Notes: generated from the letters alone by a model not told the origin. DNA of 64,000 nt from Cornus controversa (GCA_026545225.1 CM048850.1:2046001-2110000); one strand, 5' to 3'. Shown: positions 48,128-60,661, counted from the first letter of the stretch. Numbers and translations: made by a program.

Positions 48128-50107
48128 AAGGTGTTTATATATATATATATGTGGGATGTGAGGACACTTATATATGTGGGTAGATATATCTATATATATA
48201 TGCGGGCTTGGAGGGTTAGAACATTGTTATATGCATGTTTAGAGATTGAGACATGTAAAGCATGCTAAATTATATATGTATATTTAGCTAGATGTTGCCT
48301 TGCATGCTCATATGATTCTTATGCATGAGTTGAGTATACGTAAAAATATATATGTGATCATATGCGTGGTGCAGTGGTATAAATGCATGCTAGATTGATT
48401 ATAGCATAGAAGGACATTGGAAAAGCATGAAATATGTGAATTATCCTGTATGTTTTTACTACCTATATGGGTGACATGTTATATATATATATGTATATAT
48501 ATATTTGCGTGATTGTATATGATCATAAGAATGCATGTTGGTTGCCCGTAGTAAATGCATGATTAGAATGAAAGCATGATTATATTTATGCTAATATACG
48601 TGTACGTGTGATTATATGCAAAATGTGACATCTATATATATGTGGTGTATGTGCAAATGTGATTATGAATGATTTCCATGAAAAGTGTGTTTATTGGTGA
48701 AAACGTGAAGATGTGGTGTTTACAGATTTGTGCATGAAAGAAATGACTTTCTTCTTGAAAAATGCATAAGCATGGTGGTTTCCATGATATGAGTGTGATG
48801 ACATTGTGACAATCTTGAGGTGAAAGGAAAATGCATTGATTTGACAGAAATGCATTCATGGTGTGGATAAGTGCATGGGTGTGCTTATATGCACTATATA
48901 TATGATTTTGGGGCAGGAGTGTGAAAATTAAGATAAGGGGATGGCCCCTAGGGTGAAAGACCCAAAACTTGGCCAAGAGGAGGTGCTCCCTTCGGGTTAG
49001 TAACCCGATAAAGCACAAGCAGAGTTTGGGTGCCGAAGAGACCCTTACTATTGGAGTGATGAGAAAGCCCCCTATGAATTAGTTTGGTGTGAGTTATATA
49101 CGTATGTATTTGCACTTATGTGAACCATCATGCATGATTTGAGAAATGTGGATGTTTGGGTAAAAATGCATGAGCATGTGCATTCATGCATGATTCCATG
49201 GATCTTGTTGAGTAGGTGACGTGGTATGTGATTTTCATTGTTCATGTAAATGCTTCTGTTCATATATGTTTTCTATACATAATGACGTTGGATGTGTACT
49301 GCCTTGAACATGTTGTAAATGATTTCATAAGTCATGTATAGTTGATTTAAATGTTCATAAATGCTAAAACTGCCATGTGCATTATCGGTTCATGTATGTT
49401 AGGAGGGGCATGACTTTAAATATTATGATATATTTAAGTGCATGTATAGTTTTGAGAATATGTGAGGATCGACCTGCTGCTGCGATGATAGTATGGTTCT
49501 ATATACCTTGTTGGGCCTTTGAGCTCACCCCCTCCCAGGTTTTGCAGGTATTGCTGATTACGGGGTCAGTTAGAGGACTCATAGTACCGGTGGCAGAGGT
49601 AGTAGTTAAATCCTTTAGAATTTAATGTATAACTAGGACATTTGGATTAGATGTATGGAGCAATTATGGTGATTCAGTTCCTTCAGATGTATTTCATTCA
49701 TGTGATGTATAGATGTAATTCGCACATTCAAGGACTGAGGCATGTACATTTTTGATTCTATTATGCATGCAGTAGAAATGCTGGGGGGACACGAGCCCAG
49801 AAGTGTCCATTTTGATTGTTTAGATATAAATGCTGGGGGGACACGTGCCCAGAAGTGTCCATATGAATTGTAAAGCAGGTGTAACATGCCAGGAGCTGAA
49901 TATTTAGAATGGGTCATGCCCGATTTTCGTGAAAATCATTTGCAAGGGCCATTGATGATCTTATGTCACCTGAATGGTGTACATATAGAATGCTTCCGCA
50001 ATAGAATAGATTAAAATGAGATTAAGGTGTGGGAACTTGAGGTGAAATTACGGAGTCACCCCCGTTTCTCTCGCTCCTAACCGGGTGTCGGAAACCGGGG
50101 CGTGACA
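46183..50107 (+). repeat. L1-E 5' LTR
   Basis: The LTR is 3,925 bp, TGTAAGGACC...GGGCGTGACA. In order: TA-rich stretch (about 46270-46510), purine tract (about 46683-46800), GC-rich block (about 46800-47400), second TA-rich stretch (about 48090-48205), conserved core (49465-49555), duplicated GGACAC...GTGTCC hairpin (about 49785-49862). The 47119-47121 TGA interrupts an ORF that is open in the 3' LTR; I do not regard it as a gene. Confidence 0.9.
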
Positions 50108-50110
50108 ACA

Positions 50111-50122
50111 TGGTATCAGAGC
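50111..50122 (+). other. L1-E primer-binding site, initiator tRNA-Met
   Basis: TGGTATCAGAGC, 3 nt from the LTR end, is complementary to the 3' end of plant initiator tRNA-Met, the usual primer of many plant LTR elements. Confidence 0.9.
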
Positions 50123-50537
50123 ATCAGGTTAGAAAACCTGAGGACGACGGGTGATGGTTGGATCACGTTTGGGATTATGAGGATTAGATCAAGTGTCTGA
50201 TGCCAACAACATGGTATCAGAGCTTAACCGGGTTTGAATACCTAGGGACGACGGGAATGGAGATATCACGTGTATGGTTAAGAACGTTGGATTTTGTACT
50301 TGATACCAGAGTGGTATCTATCAGAGCACTAGGTTGGAATACCTAGGGGCGACGGGTAAGGGTTGAGGATTTGAGGAACTCTGGACTGCTATTAAAGCAC
50401 TAGGTTTGAAAAACCTAGGGTATCAAAGTCGTAGGTTCGAATACCTAAGGGCAGATGGTCAAATCACGTGTTGATTTGGAGATAGGCAATGGTTGATAGT
50501 TGTATAGATGATGGGTTTGATTACCTATGGATGATAG
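50111..50537 (+). repeat. PBS-hairpin array of L1-E, six units
   Basis: Units at 50111-50151, 50212-50255, 50312-50356, 50389-50420, 50421-50458 and 50504-50537. The pattern is TGGTATCAGAGC, then an inverted repeat such as CTAGGTTGGAATACCTAG, then GGGGCGACGGG. Units 1 and 2 keep the full PBS, unit 3 has it with a 4-nt insertion, and units 4-6 keep mainly the hairpin. Confidence 0.88.
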
Positions 50538-52339
50538 TGGAATGATTTGCTCGGTTTGAGCAATCCAAATGAAAGATCAAAGTTTTGGTGTGTGAAACTG
50601 ATTTCGATTGGTAATAACTCCCAGAATTGGTTGAGCTTAGATTTTGACTTAGTGATTGAGTCCTGTTAGTGAACAACGAAGAGATAACTCAAAGAATGTC
50701 CCGAGTGTTTTAAGTCCTTACAGATACTTAGGGATTTACGATGTGTTGTTAGTAAGTATATTGCCGAGGTTGGCAATCAGGATTGAGATGGAATACAAGG
50801 AAGGCATATTGCCGGGGTTGGGCTAACTGGGAAAAGTGGCCTAGCTAGACATTTTTCTTGGATTAGTGCTTCTCTTACAATACGCTGGCTCTTGTAGGCG
50901 TTGAGTTGTTTCCTCCGGATGACGACAGGTAAAGAATTCCCAATAGTAGGGATATGTCACTGAAAGTGATTGGTGTAGATAGTCAAGGATACTACCATCG
51001 ACTATAGATGTGCATGGATTGGTAGGTGCTTACCAATGAGTACAGAGGATGAGAGTAGGTTGGTTTGAACCGCTCTAGATTTTGTGTTCTAGTATGTGTG
51101 TAGTAGGGGGACTGGGCCATGTTTCACACTTGCTCAGGCAAAGGAAGTACCGAGACCGTGTATGGTCAGGGATATTTTCCTAGTGTTAGCCCGAGGGCTA
51201 GGATTTTGATTTGATTTGATGCATCATATTTCATATCATGCATGGTACGTGTTTATATGATTTACATGTTGTATGTTATATGCTATGTGCTATACGTGAT
51301 TCATGTGACTGCGCATTACCCTTTAGTGCTTCATTTTGCGTTGCATGGCTAGTAGTGACATGTAGTCACCTAGAAATTTCAGTCTTGAAAATTGGCAAAC
51401 CTAGGTAGAGGTTTGGAGTTGAACGGACTGTGATGTTGAAATAGACATCTTGTGATAGACCTTGAGGGTAGGAGTCTAGTGTTGATGAAGAGGGGCATGA
51501 TTTGCCTTGGGACTTTCCAAACTGAGAATTTGGTAGCCCAGATTTACGTTGCACTCTTGCACCGTTAGGGAGGACTAGAGGTCAGTTAATTGACTAAGGA
51601 TATTGGTGGTATTGGGGTACCGGGATTATAGTGATGCATGGAAGGATTTGTGGGGTCCTAGACGAAGCAGTCAGGATCTTGGGGTATCAAGTGAGATGCT
51701 GGAAAGGAATGGATAAATACCCAGCAAGTCGGAAACGTCCGTTAGGATTAATGGACGAATAAGTCGGATTAATTCCTTAGGGAATGAGATTGTGGAGTTA
51801 AGGGCAATATAAAACCCTAACCTTGGCACTAAATGCCAATGGAATGTAGTCCACAAGAATGGACAGGACTGGAGGATTTGTTTTGGACAGGTGTACTCCT
51901 CATGTGCCTTGACCTTAGTAGGGTACTGTGATATGCGCATGATTGATGCAGTTGGATCAAAGTGTGGATATGATGTTAAGAGAAGGATAAGTTGATAATG
52001 GATGAGAATCCTGACATATGGTATCTGAAGTGAGGATAGTTTCTTGCCATGAAGGGGAGAGGTGGACGCAGTGGATATGTAGATGCAGTGGGCTGCGGCC
52101 ACTGTATGGTTGCTGTTTGGTTACTGTAGGTGACCTCAAACTTTCATTGGTAAGGGTTGTCTAAAGTGAAGTGCTAATATGAAAGGAATTCTCTCTAATT
52201 GTCAACTGATTCCTTGGTGTGAACGATGAAAATGGGAAATAGTTCTCTTGAGTAATGAGAGTGAGAGATCAGTGGGATGTACGATCCTGGACTTGGCATT
52301 GGATTCCAGTGGGTTGTGGTCTATGAGACTGGGCAGAGT

Positions 52340-52427
52340 TATGTGGCTTGCTGCGGCAAGTACACTGCTTATGTGGTTTGTATTGGCAGGTGCACTATCA
52401 TGTGCCTTGCTGGTGAGTGCGCTTGTG
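52340..52427 (+). repeat. 28-30 bp tandem repeat, L1-E copy
   Basis: Units 52340-52369, 52370-52399 and 52400-52427, each starting (T)ATGTGSYTTG. The first includes the small hairpin CTTGCTGCGGCAAG. Confidence 0.8.
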
Positions 52428-52935
52428 ATGTGCACTGGATTGATGTGATTTGTGTAGTGATGATGCCCAGGATATTGGACCAAGCCCGGGAATGGTATGC
52501 CAGGAATTGAAAGTCATGTTGGATATTAAATGAATGACTTTGAATATTGATGATCCCGGAGTATAGGGAAGTATCACTGTGAGTGATTGATTTGATTAGT
52601 CAAAGGGGTTGCCTTAGACTAGAGGTAGAGATGGACTGGATAGGTCTTGAGGTAGAGAGTGTGGACTCTAGGAAGCAAGTGCTTCGGAGGATTTCGTGAG
52701 TGAACCGTACATGGGCTTAGCAGTCACTCAACCATGTCACGGAAGTGGTTCTATTGCCTTACGGCAGTCGAGATGCACTGTTGTGCTAGACTTGAGTGTT
52801 ATGAGTTAGGTGTTGCAAGTGTAACGCCTAGGGTATGTGGAGAGAGAAAGTGACGATCATTGGCGAGAATGACGTCTGGTAAGGATTGGTTTTGGAAAGA
52901 CCATGACTATGCTAATTTCGAGGACGAAATTCCTT

Positions 52936-52949
52936 GAAGGAGGGGAGGT
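52936..52949 (+). other. L1-E polypurine tract
   Basis: GAAGGAGGGGAGGT directly precedes the 3' LTR start TGTAAGG. Upstream sequence is shared with the other L1 copies. Confidence 0.9.
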
Positions 52950-54864
52950 TGTAAGGACCGGAATTTTGTTGACCGGTTCCGGGTGGATTTTGACCAGATT
53001 TAATTTTTCGAATAAATTAATTTCGAAAAATATGTGAGTATATATATATATATATATAAATGGAATTATATAGATATATATATAGAAAGGGATGATCATA
53101 TATGTGGGATTACATATATAGATGGAGGATGTGATTATATATATATGGGGATATATATATATAGTCATGGTGCATTTTTATTTAATTATATATATATGGG
53201 TATACGTATGTATAAGTATGGTAGATGGAGAAAGGTGTATGTGTACAAGTATATGTGTATTATAGTGTATATATATAGAATATATACATATACATATACA
53301 GATGGACAAAAGAGGGGTTGGTGAGAATGTGTGGTGTTATATATGTATATTAGATATATAGTATGATTTTATGTGGAGGAGGATGGTGTAAGTAAAGTTG
53401 TGGTGTACATTTAAAGAGAGAATAAAGATAAGAAGAGGGGATAAGAGGAATCGGCTGAAGGAGAAAAAGAAAAGAAGAAAAGAAAGAAAAGAAAAAGAAA
53501 AGAAAAGAGAAAGGGAGAGAAAATCGGGGAGAGAGAAAACTGAGAAGAGAGAGAGAGGGAGAAGCCGAAGGCGAGATCGGCTCGGGGTGCTCACGGCGGG
53601 GCTCCGCCTGGGCGACGGCGAAGGCGGTGCGCCGGCAATGGCTGGAGTGGTGGCTCCGGCAGCGGCTGGGCTGGCGGCCAAGGGGCTCAGTTTACACGGG
53701 TGGATAGCAGCGACGGAGGTTTCGCGGCTGGGTTTGTGGGTGGTTCACGGCGGCAGCGAGAGGTGGTCGGTAGTGGGTTTGTCCGACAGCTGGTGCGTTC
53801 GTCCGGCAGAAGGATTCACGGCCGGCGAGCAGATCACTCCGGCAGTGACGCATAGCTGGGGCTTCGTCTCACGGTTGCGACTGTTTCAACGGGAAAGAAA
53901 TGGGCCTTCTCGATCTGATTCGGTTATTGTGGTGTTTTTCCAATTTGGGTATAGCTGGACGGTGGGTTCGTGCGCAGAAGAAACGCAGCTGGGGTGCGTT
54001 TGGTTCGACCATGGGTGTACTCCATGGAGGTGCCGAAGGGGCTGGTTTTTGAGTTTTCGGTTTGGTTGGTGGTCAGCTGTGGTTGTACCGATGAGGGGTG
54101 GCCGGTTGTGGCTGCATGGTGGTTGATAGTTTCGGCGACCCGTAGTGACTCACGGTGGCTTCGGTTGTGACCGTTTGGGGGTTTTATTTATATCGAAGGA
54201 ATGGTTCCACAGCATGGGTGAAGGTAGCGGATTGGGGGCTGCCGGTGATGATGGCTTAGTTGGTGTTGGGTTCAGCCAACTTGGCTAGGATCTTCATGGT
54301 GATGCTTTGAGGTGGTTGTTCATGGGCAGTAGCTTTGGTGGCAGATTGGGTTCGGCTGTGGTGAGGTGGACTTGGGCAGTTGGTCTAAAATAATTGGGCC
54401 GACTTTGTATTTGATTTGGGACTCATTGTATGAGGCTTTAGGTTAGGGGTTGTGGCTTGTTTGGATATGAGTTGACTAATGGGTCAATTGAAGTAGTAGT
54501 GATGGTTTAATGGAAAAATTGGGTTGCCTAGCATATAAACTTGGATTGGACTCATCGATTTTGGATTTGAATTGATGCATAGAAAATTGGGCTATAATTG
54601 GGCTTACATGGGCCAAATTGGGCTAGTGAAGAATGAGGGCCAAGCATGGAAACAAAAGGGAAATGAATTAGTCCAATGGATTTGCTCGTATGGGCTTTGA
54701 CACCAAACTGGACTGGGATTGACTTTGGACCGCTTGGCAAGCACGGGCTTAGCAAGAGCGGGACTTAAGGCAAGTTGATTCTTGCCTCTATCTCTATGTA
54801 TTTTAGATATGCTGAGTAATTTTACATATGTTCTTAATTTGGTCATATGTGGTGGTTGCATATA

Positions 54865-54901
<37 letters not shown>

Positions 54902-56427
54902 GTGTTTATATATATATATATGTGGGATGTGAGGACACTTATATATGTGGGTAGATATATCTATATATATATGCGGGCTTGGAGGGTTAGAACATTGTTA
55001 TATGCATGTTTAGAGATTGAGACATGTAAAGCATGCTAAATTATATATGTATATTTAGCTAGATGTTGCCTTGCATGCTCATATGATTCTTATGCATGAG
55101 TTGAGTATACGTAAAAATATATATGTGATCATATGCGTGGTGCAGTGGTATAAATGCATGCTAGATTGATTATAGCATAGAAGGACATTGGAAAAGCATG
55201 AAATATGTGAATTATCCTGTATGTTTTTACTACCTATATGGGTGACATGTTATATATATATATGTATATATATATTTGCGTGATTGTATATGATCATAAG
55301 AATGCATGTTGGTTGCCCGTAGTAAATGCATGATTAGAATGAAAGCATGATTATATTTATGCTAATATACGTGTACGTGTGATTATATGCAAAATGTGAC
55401 ATCTATATATATGTGGTGTATGTGCAAATGTGATTATGAATGATTTCCATGAAAAGTGTGTTTATTGGTGAAAACGTGAAGATGTGGTGTTTACAGATTT
55501 GTGCATGAAAGAAATGACTTTCTTCTTGAAAAATGCATAAGCATGGTGGTTTCCATGATATGAGTGTGATGACATTGTGACAATCTTGAGGTGAAAGGAA
55601 AATGCATTGATTTGACAAAAATGCATTCATGGTGTGGATAAGTGCATGGGTGTGCTTATATGCACTATATATATGATTTTGGGGCAGGAGTGTGAAAATT
55701 AAGATAAGGGGATGGCCCCTAGGGTGAAAGACCCAAAACTTGGCCAAGAGGAGGTGCTCCCTTCGGGTTAGTAACCCGATAAAGCACAAGCAGAGTTTGG
55801 GTGCCGAAGAGACCCTTACTATTGGAGTGATGAGAAAGCCCCCTATGAATTAGTTTGGTGTGAGTTATATACGTATGTATTTGCACTTATGTGAACCATC
55901 ATGCATGATTTGAGAAATGTGGATGTTTGGGTAAAAATGCATGAGCATGTGCATTCATGCATGATTCCATGGATCTTGTTGAGTAGGTGACGTGGTATGT
56001 GATTTTCATTGTTCATGTAAATGCTTCTGTTCATATATGTTTTCTATACATAATGACGTTGGATGTGTACTGCCTTGAACATGTTGTAAATGATTTCATA
56101 AGTCATGTATAGTTGATTTAAATGTTCATAAATGCTAAAACTGCCATGTGCATTATCGGTTCATGTATGTTAGGAGGGGCATGACTTTAAATATTATGAT
56201 ATATTTAAGTGCATGTATAGTTTTGAGAATATGTGAGGATCGACCTGCTGCTGCGATGATAGTATGGTTCTATATACCTTGTTGGGCCTTTGAGCTCACC
56301 CCCTCCCAGGTTTTGCAGGTATTGCTGATTACGGGGTCAGTTAGAGGACTCATAGTACCGGTGGCAGAGGTAGTAGTTAAATCCTTTAGAATTTAATGTA
56401 TAACTAGGACATTTGGATTAGATGTAT
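52950..56427 (+). repeat. L1-E 3' LTR, first 3,478 bp
   Basis: Nearly identical to the matching part of 46183-50107. It ends in tgtat (56423-56427), the presumed TSD of L1-G; in the 5' LTR the run continues without break through the matching gatgtatgg. A 242-codon ORF at 53398-54126 spans the purine tract and GC block and looks like a composition artefact. Confidence 0.9.
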
Positions 56428-56571
56428 TGTAAGGACCGGAATGAATTTTTGACCGGTTCTGGATGAATTTTGACCGGATCTATTTTTTTTCGAATAAATT
56501 AAATTCGAAAAGAATGTAGAAATGTATATATATATATACATGGGATTATATATATATAGAGGGAGTATATG

Positions 56572-56608
<37 letters not shown>

Positions 56609-59600
56609 GGCCAGTGTGTAATTATACAATAAATGAAGTGCACATATATAATTAATTATATATGTGGGTGAGTGTAAGTATGTACATTCACATGTGTATT
56701 ATGTAGGTATATTGGAATTTTGTGAGATGAAAATACATGGGATACATGTATTGTGTAGCATATATTATATATGTATATACATATATATAAGAAATATGTG
56801 GCTAAGATTAGTGGGGAAAATGGGTGGACCAAAATAGAAGAGACCATGAGTGGTCAGCCGAAAGAAGAAAAGAAAGAAAGAAAAGAGGAAAAAGAAAGAA
56901 GAGAAAGAAAAGAAAAGAAAAAGAAAAGAGAAAAGGAGAAAGGAGAGAAAATCGGGGAGAGAGAAAGAAGGACCGAGAAGAGAGGAAATCGGGGAAAGGG
57001 AGAGAGGCCGCGACGGCGGCAGGGGGGATCGGCTCCGGCGGCCAGATCAGCGGCGGCGGGGGTCTGTCCGGCAGTTGGTACGCTCGTCCGACAGGAGGAT
57101 TCACGGCCGGCGAGGCGCTGTTCGGCTGGGTTCTCACGGCTGGGTTTTGTTGGTTTCGGCGACTATAACAGGGGCTCGGAAGGGTCTTCGGCAGGTGGGT
57201 TCCGGCCGTGGTAGTGGTCGGCGGTGGGTCGTGTATGGGCTGGCTTCGGATGGTGTCGATGGTGGTTCTCACGGTCGTGAGGGTCGCGAGGAAGAGATGG
57301 GTTCGGCTATGGGTCTTCAAGTTGAATGGGTTGAAGCCTTCGAATTTTTGGTGTTGCTTCAACAGGTGGGTTCGGTGGTGGTGGCCGGGAATGGCCTGTT
57401 TGGGTGGTCTCGGTGTGGCCATCGTGGGCTGGCCGTGTGGGTTAGTTATGCTGACTGTGGTGGACAGCGGCAGAGGTTGGTTTCTTGGCTGGGTTCATGG
57501 CTGGACCATAGCTTATCGTAGCCGATTTCAATGGTGATATGGTGGAGTATTGAAGGTTGTTGATGGCTGTGTCGAAGGTGGTCCAACGGCAGCAAAATAG
57601 GGGCTGGTTTGGACTGTTTGGCAGCAAGATGAAGGCTCGGTTAGGGGCTACTTTAGCTCAGGTTTGTAGGGCTCATCATGACTGGTTTGTGAATTTCATT
57701 GGGTTTTGATAATGGTGACTTGAAGTGATAGATGGTGGCATTCTCCCGGCCGTTGGACAGCCTGTTTTGTGGCGTTTAGCTAGTATTTGGTTGTGGCTTT
57801 GGAGATGAGGGTTATGAATTTGGCAGCTTGGTTTTGTAATGAAGGTGATATGTATAGGTACATATATAAATATGTATATGTATGGATGATGAAGGTATAT
57901 GGTGAGTATTGGTTGAGAGAGACAACCATGGGAAATTGTTTGTGGGTTGGACCTAGGCGAGTAGTTTGGGCCTCAAATTTTAAATTTTTAAAGTGGGCTG
58001 CCATATTGGGTTTCCTTGAGATCAATTGGGCTTTAGATTTGAAATGGAGCCGGATTGGATTGGAAACAAGACGAGGGTTGGACCAAGCATGGAAACAAAA
58101 GGAGATAAAGTGGTTCATGGGATTGTTCGTGTGGACTTCGGCACAGGACTGGACCGAGCATGGAAATAGGCCGCTTGGCAGGCGCGGGCACAGAAATAGC
58201 GGGACCTAAGGCAAGTTGATTCTTGCCTCTATCTCTATGTATTTTAAATATGCTGATTAATTTTACATATGTTCTTAATTTAGTCATATGTGGCGTTTGC
58301 ATGTATGTATGTCCATATATATATATATAGAGGTGTTTATATATATATATATACGTGGGATGTGAAGACACATATATATGTGGGTAGATATATATATATA
58401 TATATGTGGGCTTGGAGAGTTAGAGCATTGTTAAAGTCAAACGCTGATTCGCATTGTTATATGCATGTTTAGAGATTGAGACATGTAAAACATGCTAAAT
58501 TATATATGTATATTTAGCTAGATGTTGCCTTGCATGCTCATTTGATTTCTATGCATGAGTTGAGTATACATAAATATATACGTGATTATATATGTGGTGC
58601 AGTAGTTGAAATGCATGCTAACTTGCTTATAGCATAGAAGAGCATTGAAAAAGCATGAATTACGTGAATTGTTCTGTAGGTTTTGACTACCTATATGGGT
58701 GACATGATATATATATGCGTATATATATATATTTGCGTGATTGTATATAGTTGTAAGAATGCATGTTGGTTGCTCGTAGTAAATGCATGATTGGAATGAA
58801 AGCATGATTATATTTATGCTAATATACGTGTACGTGTGATTATATGCAAGATGTGACATATGTAAATATGTTGTGTATGTGCAAATGTGATTATGAATGA
58901 TTTCCATGAAAAATGTGTTTATTGGTGAAAACGTGAAGATGTGGTGTTTACAGAATTATGCATGAAAGAAATGACTTTCTTGAAAAATGCATAAGCATGA
59001 TGGTTTCCATGATATGAGTGTGATGACATTGTGACAATCTTGAGGTGAAAGGAAAATGCATTGATTTGACAAAAATGCATTCATGGTGTGGATAAGTGCA
59101 TGAGAGTGATTATATGCACTATATATATGATTTTGGGGCAGGAGTGTGAAATTAAGATAAGGGGAAGGCCCCTAGGGTGAAAGACCCAAAACTTGGCCAA
59201 GAGGAGGTGCTCCCTTCGGGTTAGTAACCCGATAAAGCACAAGCAGAGTTTGGGTGCCGAAGAGACCCTTACTATTGGAGTGATGAGAAAGCCCCCTATG
59301 AATTAGTTTGGTGTGAGTTATATACGTATGTATTTGCACTTTATGTGAAGCATCATGCATGATTTGAGAAATGTGGATGTTTGGGTAAAAATGCATGAGC
59401 ATGTGCATTCATGCATGATTCCAGGGATCTTGTTGAGTAGGTGACGTGGTATGTGATTTTCATTGTTCATGTAAATGCTCCTGTTCATATATGTTTTCTA
59501 TACATAATGACGTTGGATGTGTACTGCCTTGAACATGTTGTAAATGATTTCATAAGTCATGTATAGTTGATTTAAATGTTCATAAATGCTAAAACTGCCA

Positions 59601-60315
59601 TGTGCATTATCGGTTCATGTATGTTAGGAGGGGCATGACTTTAAATATTATGATATATTTAAGTGCATGTATAGTTTTGAGAATATGTGAGGATCGACCT
59701 GCTGCTGCGATGATAGTATGGTTCTATATACCTTGTTGGGCCTTTGAGCTCACCCCCTCCCAGGTTTTGCAGGTATTGCCGATTAAGGAGTCAGTTGGGG
59801 AAACTGATAGCACCAGTTGCAGAGGTAGTAGTTAGATCCCTTAGAATCTAATTTATGTTCAGGGTAGTAGATGAATGTTGTACATTTGGATTAGATGTAT
59901 TTCATTCATGTGATGTATGTATATAATACGGACATTCAAGGACTGAGACATGTATATTTTGATTATATTATGCATATTGTAGAAATGCTGGGGGGGACAC
60001 GTGCCCAGAAGTGTCCATTTTTATTGTTTAGATATAAATGCTGGGGGGACACGTGCCCAGAAGTGTCCATATGAATTGTAAAGCAGGTGTGATATGCCAG
60101 GAGCTGATTATTTAGAATGGGTCATGCCCGATTTTTGTGAAAATCCTTTGCAAGGGCCATTGATGATCTTATGTCACCTGAATGGTGTACATATAGAATG
60201 CTACCGCAATAGAATAGATTAAAATGAGATTAAGGTGTGGGAACTTGAAGTGAAATTACGGATTCACCCCCGTTTCCCTCGCTCCTAACCGGGTGTCGGA
60301 AACCGGGGCGTGACA
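56428..60315 (+). repeat. L1-G 5' LTR
   Basis: TGTAAGGACCGGAATGA...GGGCGTGACA. Ends and the 3' half closely match L1-E, but the block after the purine tract (about 57000-58000) is only loosely similar, suggesting a different LTR subtype. Purine tract about 56866-57012; core 59689-59780; duplicated hairpin about 59988-60072. Confidence 0.9.
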
Positions 60316-60318
60316 ACA

Positions 60319-60661
60319 TGGTATCAGAGCATCAGGTTAGAAAACCTGAGGACGACGGGTGATGGTCGGATCATGTTTGGGATTATAAGGATTAGATCAA
60401 GTGTCTGATACCAACAACATGGTATCAGAGCTTAACCGGGTTTGAATACCTGGGGACGACGGGAATGGAGATATCACGTGTATGGTTAAGAATGTTGGAT
60501 TTTGTACTTGATACCAGAGTGGTATCTATCAGAGCACTAGGTTGGAATACCTAGGGGCGACGGGTAAAGGTTGAGGATTTGAGGAACTTATGGATTGCTA
60601 GTAAAGCACTAGGTTTGGAAAACATAGGGTGTCAAAGTCGTAGGTTCGAATACCTAAGGAA
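60319..60661 (+). repeat. PBS-hairpin array of L1-G, five units
   Basis: Units at 60319-60359, 60420-60463, 60520-60564, 60598-60629 and 60630-60661. Order and spacing match L1-E units 1-5. The hairpin arms carry a few changes, such as aacataggg in unit 4. Confidence 0.86.

Larger units (their letters stand above)
50108..52949 (+). other. L1-E internal region, non-coding
   Basis: The region is 2,842 bp from PBS to PPT with no gag or pol similarity and no ORF beyond about 140 codons on either strand. Notable contents are the hairpin array at 50111-50537, the 30-bp repeat at 52340-52427 and the PPT. Large parts match L1-G, L1-D and L2-F, so RNA-level constraints or simple recent ancestry keep it similar. 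Confidence 0.83.
46183..56427 (+). mobile_element. L1-E: L1-family element, 3' LTR interrupted by L1-G
   Basis: Plus strand: 5' LTR 46183-50107, internal region 50108-52949, 3' LTR from 52950, interrupted at 56427/56428 by L1-G. The two LTRs differ at about 10 sites over 3.48 kb by eye. The element is non-coding with intact PBS and PPT, hence probably mobilised recently in trans by an autonomous relative. Its position inside the L1-D LTR is seen at 46182/46183. Confidence 0.9.

Noticed and set aside
49377..49625. A short ORF of about 80 codons repeated in all L1 LTRs
   Set aside because: Conservation extends over DNA outside the frame and centres on a 90-bp core; the frame ends differently between copies. 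I treat it as a conserved DNA or RNA element rather than a peptide gene.
53398..54126. A 242-codon plus-strand ORF in the L1-E 3' LTR
   Set aside because: It is driven by the purine tract (Lys/Arg/Glu run) and a stop-poor GC block, is broken by TGA in the 5' LTR copy (47119-47121), is not kept in L1-G, and has no recognisable domain.
56808..57422. Pro/Ser/Phe-rich minus-strand ORF of 204 codons
   Set aside because: Reverse reading of the purine tract and GC block; low complexity with no family resemblance.
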